Assembly (NCBI GenBank): GCA_016926155.1
Contig: JAFGPC010000051.1
Span: forward strand, 62,001 to 126,000
Source: Sedimentisphaerales bacterium
Lineage (GTDB): Bacteria > Planctomycetota > Phycisphaerae > Sedimentisphaerales > Anaerohalosphaeraceae
Reading direction: 5' to 3'
DNA length: 64,000 bases
Part shown: piece after piece, positions 44,858 through 52,812 of the stretch
Layout: each line of letters begins with the position of its first letter
Position numbering within the stretch: the first letter of the stretch is position 1
The notes under the pieces: model-generated
The model's database searches: none
What the model was told of the DNA's origin: nothing
The model's input: only the letters and a program-made list of their open reading frames with translations
Translations under genes and position numbers: made by a program

Positions 44858-45004
44858 TATTCTTAACCTCTGAAATTATATGTTTTTGGATTGTTGTATT
44901 GTACTATCATAGGCATACATTGGTTCAGAGCCGGTTTAAAAATTCCCGAATTTCTCGGATTCGAGAGTATCTTAGAGGATGAAATGGACGAGGATTCTAT
45001 GTTG

Positions 45005-45205
45005 CTATGCGTAGAGGTTTCCGTCGGTATCGGCAATAACATGGGAATCGGAGGTCTCGATGATCCGTACTGCCTTGTCCATACTAATCAGATCCGGGAT
45101 TTTCACTATTCCACGGCAATTGGAACAACGCTTTCGCTTGTCGGCAGAATCGATGTGTAACTCCAATACATGGCCACACTTAGGACATTTTGCAAGAACT
45201 TTCAT
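45005..45205 (-). CDS. Small zinc-ribbon protein
   Basis: A 66-residue protein. CPKC at 7-10 and CSNC at 27-30 form a single zinc ribbon with basic residues between (HIDSADKRKRCSNC). The rest (PDLISMDKAVRIIETSDSH) is a short helix. It may bind nucleic acid or a protein partner. The ATG at 45205 is preceded by GGGA at moderate distance. The plus-strand frame in the same stretch has no such pattern, so I prefer this one. About 150 bases separate it from the DUF4405 gene on the same strand. Confidence 0.75.
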   Translation of the reverse strand: MKVLAKCPKCGHVLELHIDSADKRKRCSNCRGIVKIPDLISMDKAVRIIETSDSHVIADTDGNLYA

Positions 45206-45286
45206 ATTGGTTTATCCCATCCTGAACTTTCACGTATAATTCCTGGGAAAGAGCTCTTTAGTAACTCGGCGTTATAAAAGCAAAAC

Positions 45287-45315
45287 TTGCATTTTCAGCC
45301 TATTTGTGCTATAAT
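45287..45315 (+). promoter_or_regulatory. Sigma-70-type promoter
   Basis: TTGCAT (45287-45292) and TATAAT (45310-45315) are 17 bases apart, giving a predicted start near 45322. The only plus-strand frame just downstream is the small reading frame at 45381, so it either drives that gene or a short RNA. Confidence 0.65.
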
Positions 45316-45380
45316 ACATGTCTCAAATGTAGGGGTGTTCGCAATTTCCGGTAGCAATGTATTTAATGGGGGGTGTTGAA

Positions 45381-45620
45381 GTGACGAAGAGGATTTTTTG
45401 CAGGGTGATTGAATCTGTCCCTCTGATTACGGAGCCAAGTGGCAGAGAAAACCGAAAGAAACCGAAGGTTCAATCCGATAATAATGAACTCCGATATGTT
45501 TCAAATGAGAATTTAGCTGAATTCCAAAAATACTGCGATAAAAACTATCTTCCAACATATCGCAGTTACAGTCATAAAGGAGCGATTCCGTTTGGCTTGA
45601 TGTTGGATCAATCTATCTGA
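45381..45620 (+). CDS. Small hypothetical protein
   Basis: A 79-residue frame from a GTG at 45381, with GGGGGGTG at good spacing and a strong promoter 60 bases upstream. In-frame ATGs at 45357 and 45366 are alternatives. The sequence is polar and basic (SGRENRKKPKVQSDNNELRY) with a central helix (NLAEFQKYCDKNYLPTY). I recognise no family or motif. The promoter, ribosome site and open frame argue for a real gene, but composition alone does not settle it; a regulatory RNA is the alternative. Confidence 0.45.
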   Translation: MTKRIFCRVIESVPLITEPSGRENRKKPKVQSDNNELRYVSNENLAEFQKYCDKNYLPTYRSYSHKGAIPFGLMLDQSI

Positions 45621-45637
45621 TAGGATCCAGAACGCAG

Positions 45638-45687
45638 AAAAAAGGCGAGGCCGTTAACAGGGGTTACCTGCATCCGTGCTCCTCGCC
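45638..45687 (-). terminator. Intrinsic terminator at the end of the fliL-flhA operon
   Basis: On the minus strand a GGCGAGG/CCTCGCC stem (45681-45687 with 45644-45650) encloses a 30-base region and is followed by six U residues (45638-45643). It ends about 60-110 bases after the FlgM-like stop at 45747. Confidence 0.75.
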
Positions 45688-45746
45688 AGATTCCTGTCAA
45701 TCCGTTATGGACTCGCCAGCCATCCTTGGCCGGTGTGATAAGTCTT

Positions 45747-46022
45747 TTATATACCAAAAGATACGATTTTCAATGCGGCCTGTCGAATCGCTTCGGCTGT
45801 TTCCAGCGTTCCGTTTTCCAGATCCTGTTTGGCCTGAGACACGGCCTGGGCGTCGGAAGCTGTTTTTTCCATTTGCAGGGCTTGTTGAATTGTTTCGGAA
45901 TATTGCCCCAGCAAAGCGGCATTGACCGCGTCGTTTTGAATTCGAATTCTCTCTGTCGGTCCGGCTTGCGATAATGATTCGGCCGGAACCTGTCCGATCT
46001 TGTTTGTAATATTGATATCCAT
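45747..46022 (-). CDS. FlgM-like small protein of the flagellar cluster
   Basis: A 91-residue soluble protein, MDINITNKIGQVPAES at the start and VSQAKQDLENGTLETAEAIRQAALKIVSFGI at the end. The C-terminal pattern (helix, short turn with NGTL(D/E)T, then a helix ending near IA..I) recalls the FlgM anti-sigma-28 region. The middle is polar and probably disordered. It is the last gene before a terminator, about 230 bases after the small membrane gene. If correct, it would hold sigma-28 until hook completion, but no fliA gene lies in the window. The assignment is by pattern only. Confidence 0.55.
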   Translation of the reverse strand: MDINITNKIGQVPAESLSQAGPTERIRIQNDAVNAALLGQYSETIQQALQMEKTASDAQAVSQAKQDLENGTLETAEAIRQAALKIVSFGI

Positions 46023-46250
46023 TTCTGAATCTCATCAGCTTAAGGCTTCTTATGGGTTCTCTCATCCTATGCTATTGTCGAATTCGGAGACAACAACTTG
46101 AATATTTTTAGTGATTATAGTTGATTTTTTTCAAAATCCGCCAAATTTTTTTAAAGTCCAATACCTTCTCGGACGATAGGACTCCTTCTTTATCACAATG
46201 GGGGATAAATGGGAATAAAGGAATGGACCCAAACCGGATAGGTCTGACAG

Positions 46251-46493
46251 TTAACGATCTTCTGTATAACGCTGACTGTATTGGCGGACCTGGTTTTCGA
46301 TGATTTCGTCGACGAGAATACGAAGGATGATACGGCCGGCGATCGAGACGACTATATAGGCAACAATTCCTCCGACAAGGGCTCGATAAGCACATGTGCC
46401 GGGCTCACAATCGCTGATCCATGCAACGATGGCGATGATAAAAAACATGGCCACACCCAGCGAGCCGGCAATTGGTTTAATCTTGTTTTCCAT
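46251..46493 (-). CDS. Small membrane protein downstream of flhA
   Basis: An 80-residue protein with two hydrophobic segments at about 8-26 (GSLGVAMFFIIAIVAWI) and 38-60 (ALVGGIVAYIVVSIAGRIIL), then a polar tail (ILVDEIIENQVRQYSQRY). Two Cys (SDCEPGTC) lie in the loop between them, probably outside the cytoplasm. It begins 18 bases after flhA, so it is co-transcribed with the export gate gene. I recognise no named family. A role in assembling or stabilising the flagellar export apparatus is inferred from position. Confidence 0.75.
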   Translation of the reverse strand: MENKIKPIAGSLGVAMFFIIAIVAWISDCEPGTCAYRALVGGIVAYIVVSIAGRIILRILVDEIIENQVRQYSQRYTEDR

Positions 46494-46510
46494 GTCTTAT
46501 ATCCTTGATG

Positions 46511-48634
46511 CTATGCCGTTCCTACCGTTTGCTGGCGTCCTCCCAACAAGGAGGCCGTTTCTTGAATTTTAATGGTTTCGATCGGTTCAATATGCGTGTC
46601 GGGGACGATTTCATCGTAGGCTACAACAGGCAGACGGGGAATATTGCGTTCAATCATGTTATATAGGGCAACACGAATTCGTGAATCACAGAGGAGTACA
46701 ATCGTCTCATAGGCCTTGTTCATCGCTGTCTTCCAGGCCTCTGCAATATTCCGATTCAATTCCAGCGCCATTTCGGGCGCGATGTTCAAAGAAACATTTT
46801 CCCCCTGTTGATTGATCGTACTGATTAAATGGTGTTCCAGTGTGGAATCCAGGGTCAAAGCAACCACCGAATCGGTGGGGGACTTGTATTGTTCGGTGAT
46901 AGCGCGAGCCAGCCGCTTTCGAGTTACCTCGGTCAGTAGAGTTGCATTCTTGGTGCGCGAGGCATGTTCCCCCAGTGCCTCCAGAATCAAAGGCAGGTCA
47001 CGTACTGGAATGCCTTCCCGCAGAAGATTTTGCAATACCCGCTGCAACAGGCCAACCGGAACCAATTCCCCTACTACATCTCCCACCAGAGACGGCTGGC
47101 TTCGGCGAAGCCGTTCAACAAGTTGCTGCGTATCCTCGCGAGTCAACAGTTCATTGGCGTGTCGGGTCAGTGTTTCCGATAAATGGGTAATAAGGACCGA
47201 TTCCGGATCGATCACTGTATACCCGTTGATTTCCGCATGATCCTTGTCTGCCGTCGTAATCCAAAGGGCGGGCAGGCCGTAAACCGGTTCGCGCGTGGGA
47301 ATACCCTGAACGGGTTTACTGACGGTGCCAGAATCCATCGCCAGAAATTTGTCCGGCTCGATATGTCCGGAAGCGATGATATGGTCATAGAGCCGAATTT
47401 CATAGGCGGTAGGCTCCAGATTGATGTTGTCGCGAAGCCGAACCAGCGGCACAATCAATCCCAGTTGTTGGGCGATACGGCGACGTAAAGCCCCGATTCG
47501 ATCGAAAATGCTGCTTTTCTTTCTTGGATCGACCAGGCTGATCAGTCGAACGCCGACCAGGATTGACAGGATGTCGATACTCAGAAGTTCTTCCACGGAT
47601 TCGGTTTCTTCCGGCTTGGCTTCCGGTTTTGTTTTGTCAGTTTTACGGGCTTTAAGCTCAGCCTGACGGGACGACCAGGCGAACCACCCGCAGGCGGAGC
47701 CGATCAGCAAAAACGGCAGCTTGGGAAAACCAGGCACCAGCGCGAATGCCGAGATGACGACCGAGGCAATTCCAATGGGCTGGTAATGCCGTAAAAGCTG
47801 GCGGGTCAGGTCAAAGCTGACGGTGTTCTTGGATCGGATTTTACTGACCAGAAAACCGGAGCTGATCGCTATAATGATCGAAGGGATTTGACTGACCAGA
47901 CCATCACCGATGGACAGAATGGAATACCGTCGGATAGCATCGGCAATGGTCATACCGCGGGTATATCCCAGAATAATCCCGCCGACAAGGTTGACGGCAG
48001 TGATAATCAGCCCCGCCTTGGCGTCCCCTGCGATGAATTTGCTGGCACCGTCCATCGCTCCATAAAATTCGCTTTCTCGAACAATATCTTTTCGCCGTTG
48101 CCGGGCTTCGGTATCGGTAATATTGCCGGCATTCAGATCGGCATCGATTGCCATCTGCTTACCAGGCATGGCATCCAGAACAAATCGAGCCGAAACCTCG
48201 CTGATTCGCGAAGCACCTTTAGTAATCACGATAAACTGGATAACGACCAGAATCAGAAAGATGACCAGCCCGACGATCAGACTTCCGCCGGCGACGAAGT
48301 TTCCGAATGTTTCGATGATTGTACCGGCGTTTCCCTGAAGAAGAATCAATCGGGTCGAAGCGACATTCAATGCCAGACGAAACAGAGTGGTGATTAATAA
48401 CAACGATGGAAACGTAGATAATTCAATCGGCTGGTTTGTACCGAGCACAATAATCAGGATGGCCAGTCCCAGTGAAATGCTACAGGATAGGCCGATATCC
48501 AGAAGAAATGTCGGCAAGGGGATTAACAAAGTGGCCAGAATCGCCACCAGCCCTGCCGCAAAGATAATATTGCTGTTTTTTGCCAGTCGGCCGGTAATCG
48601 AATCGGCCGGCATTGTAACGTCATTATCCGCCAT
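46511..48634 (-). CDS. flhA: Flagellar export gate protein FlhA
   Basis: A 707-residue inner-membrane protein of the flagellar type III export gate. The N-terminal half has about eight membrane segments up to residue 325, interrupted by the conserved cytoplasmic loop (KGASRISEVSARFVLDAMPGKQMAIDADLNAG). The C-terminal cytoplasmic domain binds chaperone-substrate complexes and contains PALWITTADKDHAEINGYTVIDP and ETLTRHANELLTREDTQQLV. Length is normal. It follows fliN with a 35-base gap. The matching gate gene flhB is absent from the window. Confidence 0.97.
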   Translation of the reverse strand: MADNDVTMPADSITGRLAKNSNIIFAAGLVAILATLLIPLPTFLLDIGLSCSISLGLAILIIVLGTNQPIELSTFPSLLLITTLFRLALNVASTRLILLQGNAGTIIETFGNFVAGGSLIVGLVIFLILVVIQFIVITKGASRISEVSARFVLDAMPGKQMAIDADLNAGNITDTEARQRRKDIVRESEFYGAMDGASKFIAGDAKAGLIITAVNLVGGIILGYTRGMTIADAIRRYSILSIGDGLVSQIPSIIIAISSGFLVSKIRSKNTVSFDLTRQLLRHYQPIGIASVVISAFALVPGFPKLPFLLIGSACGWFAWSSRQAELKARKTDKTKPEAKPEETESVEELLSIDILSILVGVRLISLVDPRKKSSIFDRIGALRRRIAQQLGLIVPLVRLRDNINLEPTAYEIRLYDHIIASGHIEPDKFLAMDSGTVSKPVQGIPTREPVYGLPALWITTADKDHAEINGYTVIDPESVLITHLSETLTRHANELLTREDTQQLVERLRRSQPSLVGDVVGELVPVGLLQRVLQNLLREGIPVRDLPLILEALGEHASRTKNATLLTEVTRKRLARAITEQYKSPTDSVVALTLDSTLEHHLISTINQQGENVSLNIAPEMALELNRNIAEAWKTAMNKAYETIVLLCDSRIRVALYNMIERNIPRLPVVAYDEIVPDTHIEPIETIKIQETASLLGGRQQTVGTA

Positions 48635-48669
48635 GTCTCATCCGTGAGTTGAATCTTCTCTCATTGAAG

Positions 48670-49056
48670 TCAATCCAGTTCTTCGTTTCGTTGTTGTTCC
48701 TCCAGTTCCTCTTTACCGAGAATTTCTTTAATCCGAACGGCAAAACAACCGTCAACAACAACGATATCCCCGGTAGCAAAACGTATGTCTTGTACAAAAA
48801 TCTCGGCTGGTTGTCCAACGGCCTTGTCGAGCTGGAGAACGGAACCGGGCCCCATCTGTAAGAGATCACGGAAAGGGATCGTCGTGCGGCCCATGTTAAC
48901 AATGATAGGCATGTTGATATCGAGCAGGATATCCAGGTTTTCCTCCTCGGCCGGAATCACACCCTGTTCAACCTGTTCCAGTTCGGTATCCTGGACTTCT
49001 GTCGTGGCGTCGTCGGTCATCTCTGCGGTGGCTTGTGCCTGTTCTGTTTCAGCCAT
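48670..49056 (-). CDS. fliN: Flagellar motor switch protein FliN
   Basis: A 128-residue switch-complex component. The C-terminal SpoA domain is clear: LDILLDINMPIIVNMGRTTIPFRDLLQMGPGSVLQLDKAVGQPAEIFV, then ATGDIVVVDGCFAVRIKEIL. The first 40 residues are acidic and Gln/Thr-rich, as in other FliN N-termini. It follows fliM after 30 bases and precedes flhA. It forms the cytoplasmic C-ring with FliM and FliG and helps deliver export cargo. Confidence 0.96.
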   Translation of the reverse strand: MAETEQAQATAEMTDDATTEVQDTELEQVEQGVIPAEEENLDILLDINMPIIVNMGRTTIPFRDLLQMGPGSVLQLDKAVGQPAEIFVQDIRFATGDIVVVDGCFAVRIKEILGKEELEEQQRNEELD

Positions 49057-49086
49057 TGTGTTCCATCCCTAGTCAATGACGTATTA

Positions 49087-50058
49087 TTATTTGGCCTCCT
49101 GAGAGGAGATCACCAGTGCATATTTCGTGGCCGTTCGTGCAGGATAGGCCTTAAAACATGCACGCTTATTCAAAAGGACGTCGATGGGTTCAGTAATCCG
49201 TTTTCGAAGCACAACAAGGTCGTTCGTCCGAAGGCGCATAATATCGTGCAATGAAATCAAAGCTCGTCCCAAACGGGCTTCCACCTGGATCGGCGCTTCA
49301 TGAATCGTTTCCATGATCCTGTCTCTAAGCTCTTGCGGTGTTTGATTGGTTCCGGTTTTCGGCTCCACGCCCAGGATTGGCTCCATCGCCTCTGCGGTAA
49401 ATGTATATCGCAACTCAATGTTGTCCGTTTCGCTGGCGAGAGAAAGAGTGATACTGAATAAGTCTTCCAGTCCCGAAAAATCCATCGGCCAGTCTCCCTT
49501 AATGAAGCGGGAGGCTTTCTGGATTGCAGGACCGCCGACTTCGCTAAAAACGCGGGTAATGGTATCCGTAATTGCCGCGATTACATCCATCAGGATCGAT
49601 TCTTCCAGCTTGGTCAACTCACGATCTTCACCGGCGGCAAAATCCGGGTCGCGCAACATATATCCCACAAGAGAAGCGGCAGAATCGGGTGCGATGGACA
49701 CAAAACCGGTTCGTTCCTTGCTGTTTACACTAAGAGGAAGAAAATAATATTTCTGCTGTTCGGTTTGGACTTGATTTGCCAACCTATGGGCATAGTCTTG
49801 TTCGTAGGACCCTGCAGAAACTTCGAACTGTCCGTGGCAGAGATTTTCAAACGTGATGAGTACCTGCTTTTCAATTTTTCGCGCAAAAGATTCATAGGAT
49901 GAAAGATTTTCCCGGGCAAAATGGTGGGGTTTAAGCCAATCGAACAACTCACATTCCGGTGTGGATTCAGTATTGTCTCGAAGACCGAATGCCCCCGCCA
50001 TTTGTCGCAAGCGACGTAATTTATCTCGTGTAAGTTTTTTCGTGTCTGTGGTGTCCAT
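49087..50058 (-). CDS. fliM: Flagellar motor switch protein FliM, without the usual CheY-binding N-terminus
   Basis: A 323-residue protein with the FliM middle domain (about 40-230) and C-terminal SpoA domain (EAPIQVEARLGRALISLHDIMRLRTNDLVVLRKRITEPIDVLLNKRACFKAYPA). The N-terminus reads MDTTDTKKLTRDKLRRLRQMAG and lacks the LSQxEIDALL-type peptide that binds phosphorylated CheY in other bacteria. The ATG at 50058 follows the fliL stop by one base; a TTG at 50073 inside fliL is less likely and would not add the motif. The switch may therefore sense CheY through FliN or another partner. Confidence 0.93.
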   Translation of the reverse strand: MDTTDTKKLTRDKLRRLRQMAGAFGLRDNTESTPECELFDWLKPHHFARENLSSYESFARKIEKQVLITFENLCHGQFEVSAGSYEQDYAHRLANQVQTEQQKYYFLPLSVNSKERTGFVSIAPDSAASLVGYMLRDPDFAAGEDRELTKLEESILMDVIAAITDTITRVFSEVGGPAIQKASRFIKGDWPMDFSGLEDLFSITLSLASETDNIELRYTFTAEAMEPILGVEPKTGTNQTPQELRDRIMETIHEAPIQVEARLGRALISLHDIMRLRTNDLVVLRKRITEPIDVLLNKRACFKAYPARTATKYALVISSQEAK

Positions 50059-50059
50059 T

Positions 50060-50650
50060 TTATTGTACGGCAAATTCTCTAAAGTAAATTTCCAGAATAA
50101 ACGGCTTGCTTTCAGAAAAAAGTTGTTCGTTAATAATCTCTCGAATCTGCTTCTTAATTCGCTCGATATTCCGACGTCCCCTCACGTCTTCCAAGCTCAA
50201 ATCGGAGAAAAAAGCGTGAATCGTATCGCGGATTACGAGTTCTTTTTCCTGAAGAAATACAGGTCCGTTTTCCTTATTCATTTCCGAACTGACCTGCAAT
50301 GTAATACTGGCTCGAATATATCGTGTTACACCGGGTTCATCGAGATTGGCGATGATAGGTTCTTGGATTTCGTAAGGCCAGGACATTTCCTGGTCGGGAT
50401 TCTCCGAAAGAAGATCATCAAATGTTTTAATCGGGACCGGATCTTTGGAATCACCTGCATTCTGGTTTTGAGGCGGGGTTGGATCGGAGCCGGCCAGTAA
50501 TTGAGCCAGAGCAAATCCACCAAGCAAACCGGCCAATACCATAGCTCCCATGATACCCCATAGGAACATTCCCCCCGGTAGATTCACTTTTTTGGCTACC
50601 TTCTCCTCTGCTTTTTGTTCTTTTTTTTCCTGTTTTTCCTCTTCGGCCAT
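50060..50650 (-). CDS. fliL: Flagellar basal body-associated protein FliL
   Basis: A 196-residue single-pass membrane protein. A Glu/Lys-rich cytoplasmic tail (EEKQEKKEQKAEEKVAKK) is followed by a membrane segment at about 28-50 (MFLWGIMGAMVLAGLLGGFALA) and a periplasmic FliL domain (YIRASITLQVSSE, ELVIRDTIHAFFSDLSLEDVRG, LFSESKPFILEIYFREFAVQ). FliL supports stator function and torque. The cytoplasmic tail is more charged than usual. Its stop is one base before fliM starts. Confidence 0.9.
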   Translation of the reverse strand: MAEEEKQEKKEQKAEEKVAKKVNLPGGMFLWGIMGAMVLAGLLGGFALAQLLAGSDPTPPQNQNAGDSKDPVPIKTFDDLLSENPDQEMSWPYEIQEPIIANLDEPGVTRYIRASITLQVSSEMNKENGPVFLQEKELVIRDTIHAFFSDLSLEDVRGRRNIERIKKQIREIINEQLFSESKPFILEIYFREFAVQ

Positions 50651-50666
50651 GTTTAATCTCCGTGGT

Positions 50667-52085
50667 TCAGGAATATGCCGCTGCTGTTCGGCGAGAATCG
50701 AAATCCGGCAAAGACTGCCTGTACTTCTTGATCTTTTCTCTTAAAGTTCGCCCGCTGATTCCAAGAACTTTAGCGGCTTTTGCCTGATTTCCTTCCGTGG
50801 TTTCGAGAGTGGCGAGGATAGCCTGTCGTTCGATATCTTTTAATGGGACCCCAGCCAGATCCGAAGTTTCCGGCGACGGCTCATTTATTGTCAATTCGTC
50901 CAGAAGCCATGGTGTTTCATCCAGAGAAAGCACCTGTCCCGAGCCAAAAATCATCGCTGCTCGGATTGTGTTTCGCAATTGTCGGATATTTCCGGGCCAG
51001 GAATAATTATGACAAGTACGGAGCATTTGTTCGTCAACGGCCGTTATCGGACGTCGGATTTCCTGGGCAAATCGATTGACAAAGTGCCAGATGAGCTGTG
51101 GAATGTCTTGAGGCCGATTTCGGAGTGGAGGAACAGGCAACCGAATAGTCGCTAATCGATAGTATAAATCGGCCCTGAAAAAGCCTTGGCGAACAAACTC
51201 AAGGATATTCGTATTTGTCGTACTTATAATTCGAACATTAATATTAATGTCTTCGGAACCTCCTACGCGCTGAAAATTCATTTCTTCAAGCACTCGAAGG
51301 AGTTTTGCCTGAAAGGACAAGGGAGTTTCTGTGATCTCATCCAGCATCAGGGTGCCCCCATGGGCCCGCTCAAACCGACCCTGAAATCTGCCTATTGCGC
51401 CGGTAAACGCCCCTTTTTCGTGACCGAATAGTTCACTTTCCAAGAGGGATTCACTGAGAGCAGCGCAATTGAGTTTGATAAACGGACCATTGGCTCGACG
51501 ACTCTGGGTATGAATAAGCTGAGCAATGAGTTCCTTGCCAGTCCCGCTTTCTCCATGGATTAATACCGGCACCGAGGTAGGAGCGACCTTACAGGCTCTT
51601 TCCACCGTTTCCTGCAACTGTGGACTGGAGCCGACAATTTGCTGTATTCCCCCATCATGGCGGGGCAAAATCGCTGCCGTTTGAATGCAATGGCCGGGCA
51701 ATAAAGTCTGCAGAATATTGGAGATCAGGTCTTTATCCAGGGGTTTGGCGTAAAATTCCGTAGCCCCTGCTCGAAGTGTTTCCACTGCACTGCGGGCACA
51801 ATCCTTGTCACTGGTCACCAGAATAGGTGTTTCCGGTTGTTCAACTCGGATATTACGGAGTAATCGGTAATCTCTTAATCCGTTTTCCGAGACGGTTTGT
51901 AAGTTTAAAAAGACAACGTCAAATTTCTTTTCATGGAGATATTTCACAGCAACATCGACTTGTGGTGCGACTGTTCCCCGGATGGCTCTCTGCGCAAAAG
52001 CCTCCAACAGGATTCGGACACAGGTCGAATCTCTGTCGATGATCAGAACATCATGGTGAACCTGATCAGAGGCTATTGGGATCAT
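50667..52085 (-). CDS. Sigma-54-dependent activator with degenerate receiver domain
   Basis: A 472-residue NtrC-type regulator. The receiver (1-125) has Asn61 at the phospho-acceptor position (VVFLNL instead of LDL), although Lys114 is kept, so classical phosphorylation is unlikely. The AAA+ domain is intact: Walker A GESGTGKE at 178-185, GAFTGA at 225-230 for sigma-54 contact, and Walker B GTLMLDE. The Fis-type DNA-binding helix-turn-helix ends the protein (NQAKAAKVLGISGRTLREKIKKY). The start at 52085 is chosen over a TTG at 52106. Its place inside the fliL-flhA operon and two flanking sigma-54 promoters suggest it activates flagellar genes. Confidence 0.93.
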   Translation of the reverse strand: MIPIASDQVHHDVLIIDRDSTCVRILLEAFAQRAIRGTVAPQVDVAVKYLHEKKFDVVFLNLQTVSENGLRDYRLLRNIRVEQPETPILVTSDKDCARSAVETLRAGATEFYAKPLDKDLISNILQTLLPGHCIQTAAILPRHDGGIQQIVGSSPQLQETVERACKVAPTSVPVLIHGESGTGKELIAQLIHTQSRRANGPFIKLNCAALSESLLESELFGHEKGAFTGAIGRFQGRFERAHGGTLMLDEITETPLSFQAKLLRVLEEMNFQRVGGSEDININVRIISTTNTNILEFVRQGFFRADLYYRLATIRLPVPPLRNRPQDIPQLIWHFVNRFAQEIRRPITAVDEQMLRTCHNYSWPGNIRQLRNTIRAAMIFGSGQVLSLDETPWLLDELTINEPSPETSDLAGVPLKDIERQAILATLETTEGNQAKAAKVLGISGRTLREKIKKYRQSLPDFDSRRTAAAYS

Positions 52086-52812
52086 ATCCGTATCTTTCCA
52101 AAACAATTATTGGGTTTTGGGTTTGTTGTTTCTGGATGATTTCGGCCAGGATTTTTGCCATCGAGGAAAAGGTATGACCGGGGTATTCAGAGATCACTTG
52201 ATTATAGATTTCAATCGCCCGGATCGGATCTCGACGTCGTAAACAATTGGCTGTCTGGAAAAGCGCCCAGGGGCGATCGTTATTGGCTTCACCGACATCT
52301 GTATTTTTCAGGGCCAGTTGATAATAAAGTAAAGCTTTTTCCATATCATGATTTGAGAACAAAGCATCTGCTGTTTTAAGCGGAAAAGCAATAGCTTCAG
52401 GATCCTCCTGAACAACATCCAGAATGGGATCATTGGTTTCTTGTTGTTTTTGTGCAGTCGGCGATTTCTGGGACTGGCTTTCTTGTGCTACTACCGGAGG
52501 AGGCAACAGTACATCTTGTGGATTTTCAGAAGGTGTTTGGGGCTCCGATGTGGCCTTGGGATCCGGCACATCCAGCCTGTTCAAGCGATTGATCCAGTCT
52601 TGCAGTTCATTTGTGGAGGAGGAAGCAGTCTGATTCGGATCCGTATCGATGGCCGAAATTTGTTCGGAAACGAGGATTTTACGGAGTTGACGAGAAGCCG
52701 AACCATCTTTCGGACGATCATTGTCTTCTGTATTTTGGGCTGCCATGACGGAGGCCAAAAGCAGAATCGTTATGATCCAAACAGATCGAATTATTCCGAT
52801 TACTCCTTTCAG
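52066..52812 (-). CDS. Exported TPR-containing protein with probable CTG start
   Basis: A 248-residue protein. No in-frame ATG or GTG gives a leader, but a CTG at 52812 is six bases after AGGAGG and overlaps the preceding TGA as CTGA, like the ATGA couplings elsewhere in the window. It gives the signal peptide MKGVIGIIRSVWIITILLLA. The middle is low-complexity (Ser/Pro/Gln-rich, about 40-130), and the C-terminal 100 residues hold two or three TPR-like helical repeats (ADALFSNHDMEKALLYYQLAL, WALFQTANCLRRRDPIRAIEIYNQVI). Its end overlaps the activator gene by 20 bases. The function is unknown; it is probably linked to flagella by operon position. Confidence 0.7.
   Translation of the reverse strand: MKGVIGIIRSVWIITILLLASVMAAQNTEDNDRPKDGSASRQLRKILVSEQISAIDTDPNQTASSSTNELQDWINRLNRLDVPDPKATSEPQTPSENPQDVLLPPPVVAQESQSQKSPTAQKQQETNDPILDVVQEDPEAIAFPLKTADALFSNHDMEKALLYYQLALKNTDVGEANNDRPWALFQTANCLRRRDPIRAIEIYNQVISEYPGHTFSSMAKILAEIIQKQQTQNPIIVLERYGYDPNSL

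Noticed and set aside
46040-46100. Sigma-28-like promoter before the FlgM-like gene
   Set aside because: Only fragments of TAAA-N15-GCCGATAA are matched (TCAAGTT and CGACAA); the spacing and the -10 are too poor.
52066-52758. TTG start at 52758 for the TPR protein
   Set aside because: It would cut away the hydrophobic leader and has no ribosome site, whereas the CTG at 52812 has AGGAGG and coupling to the upstream stop.
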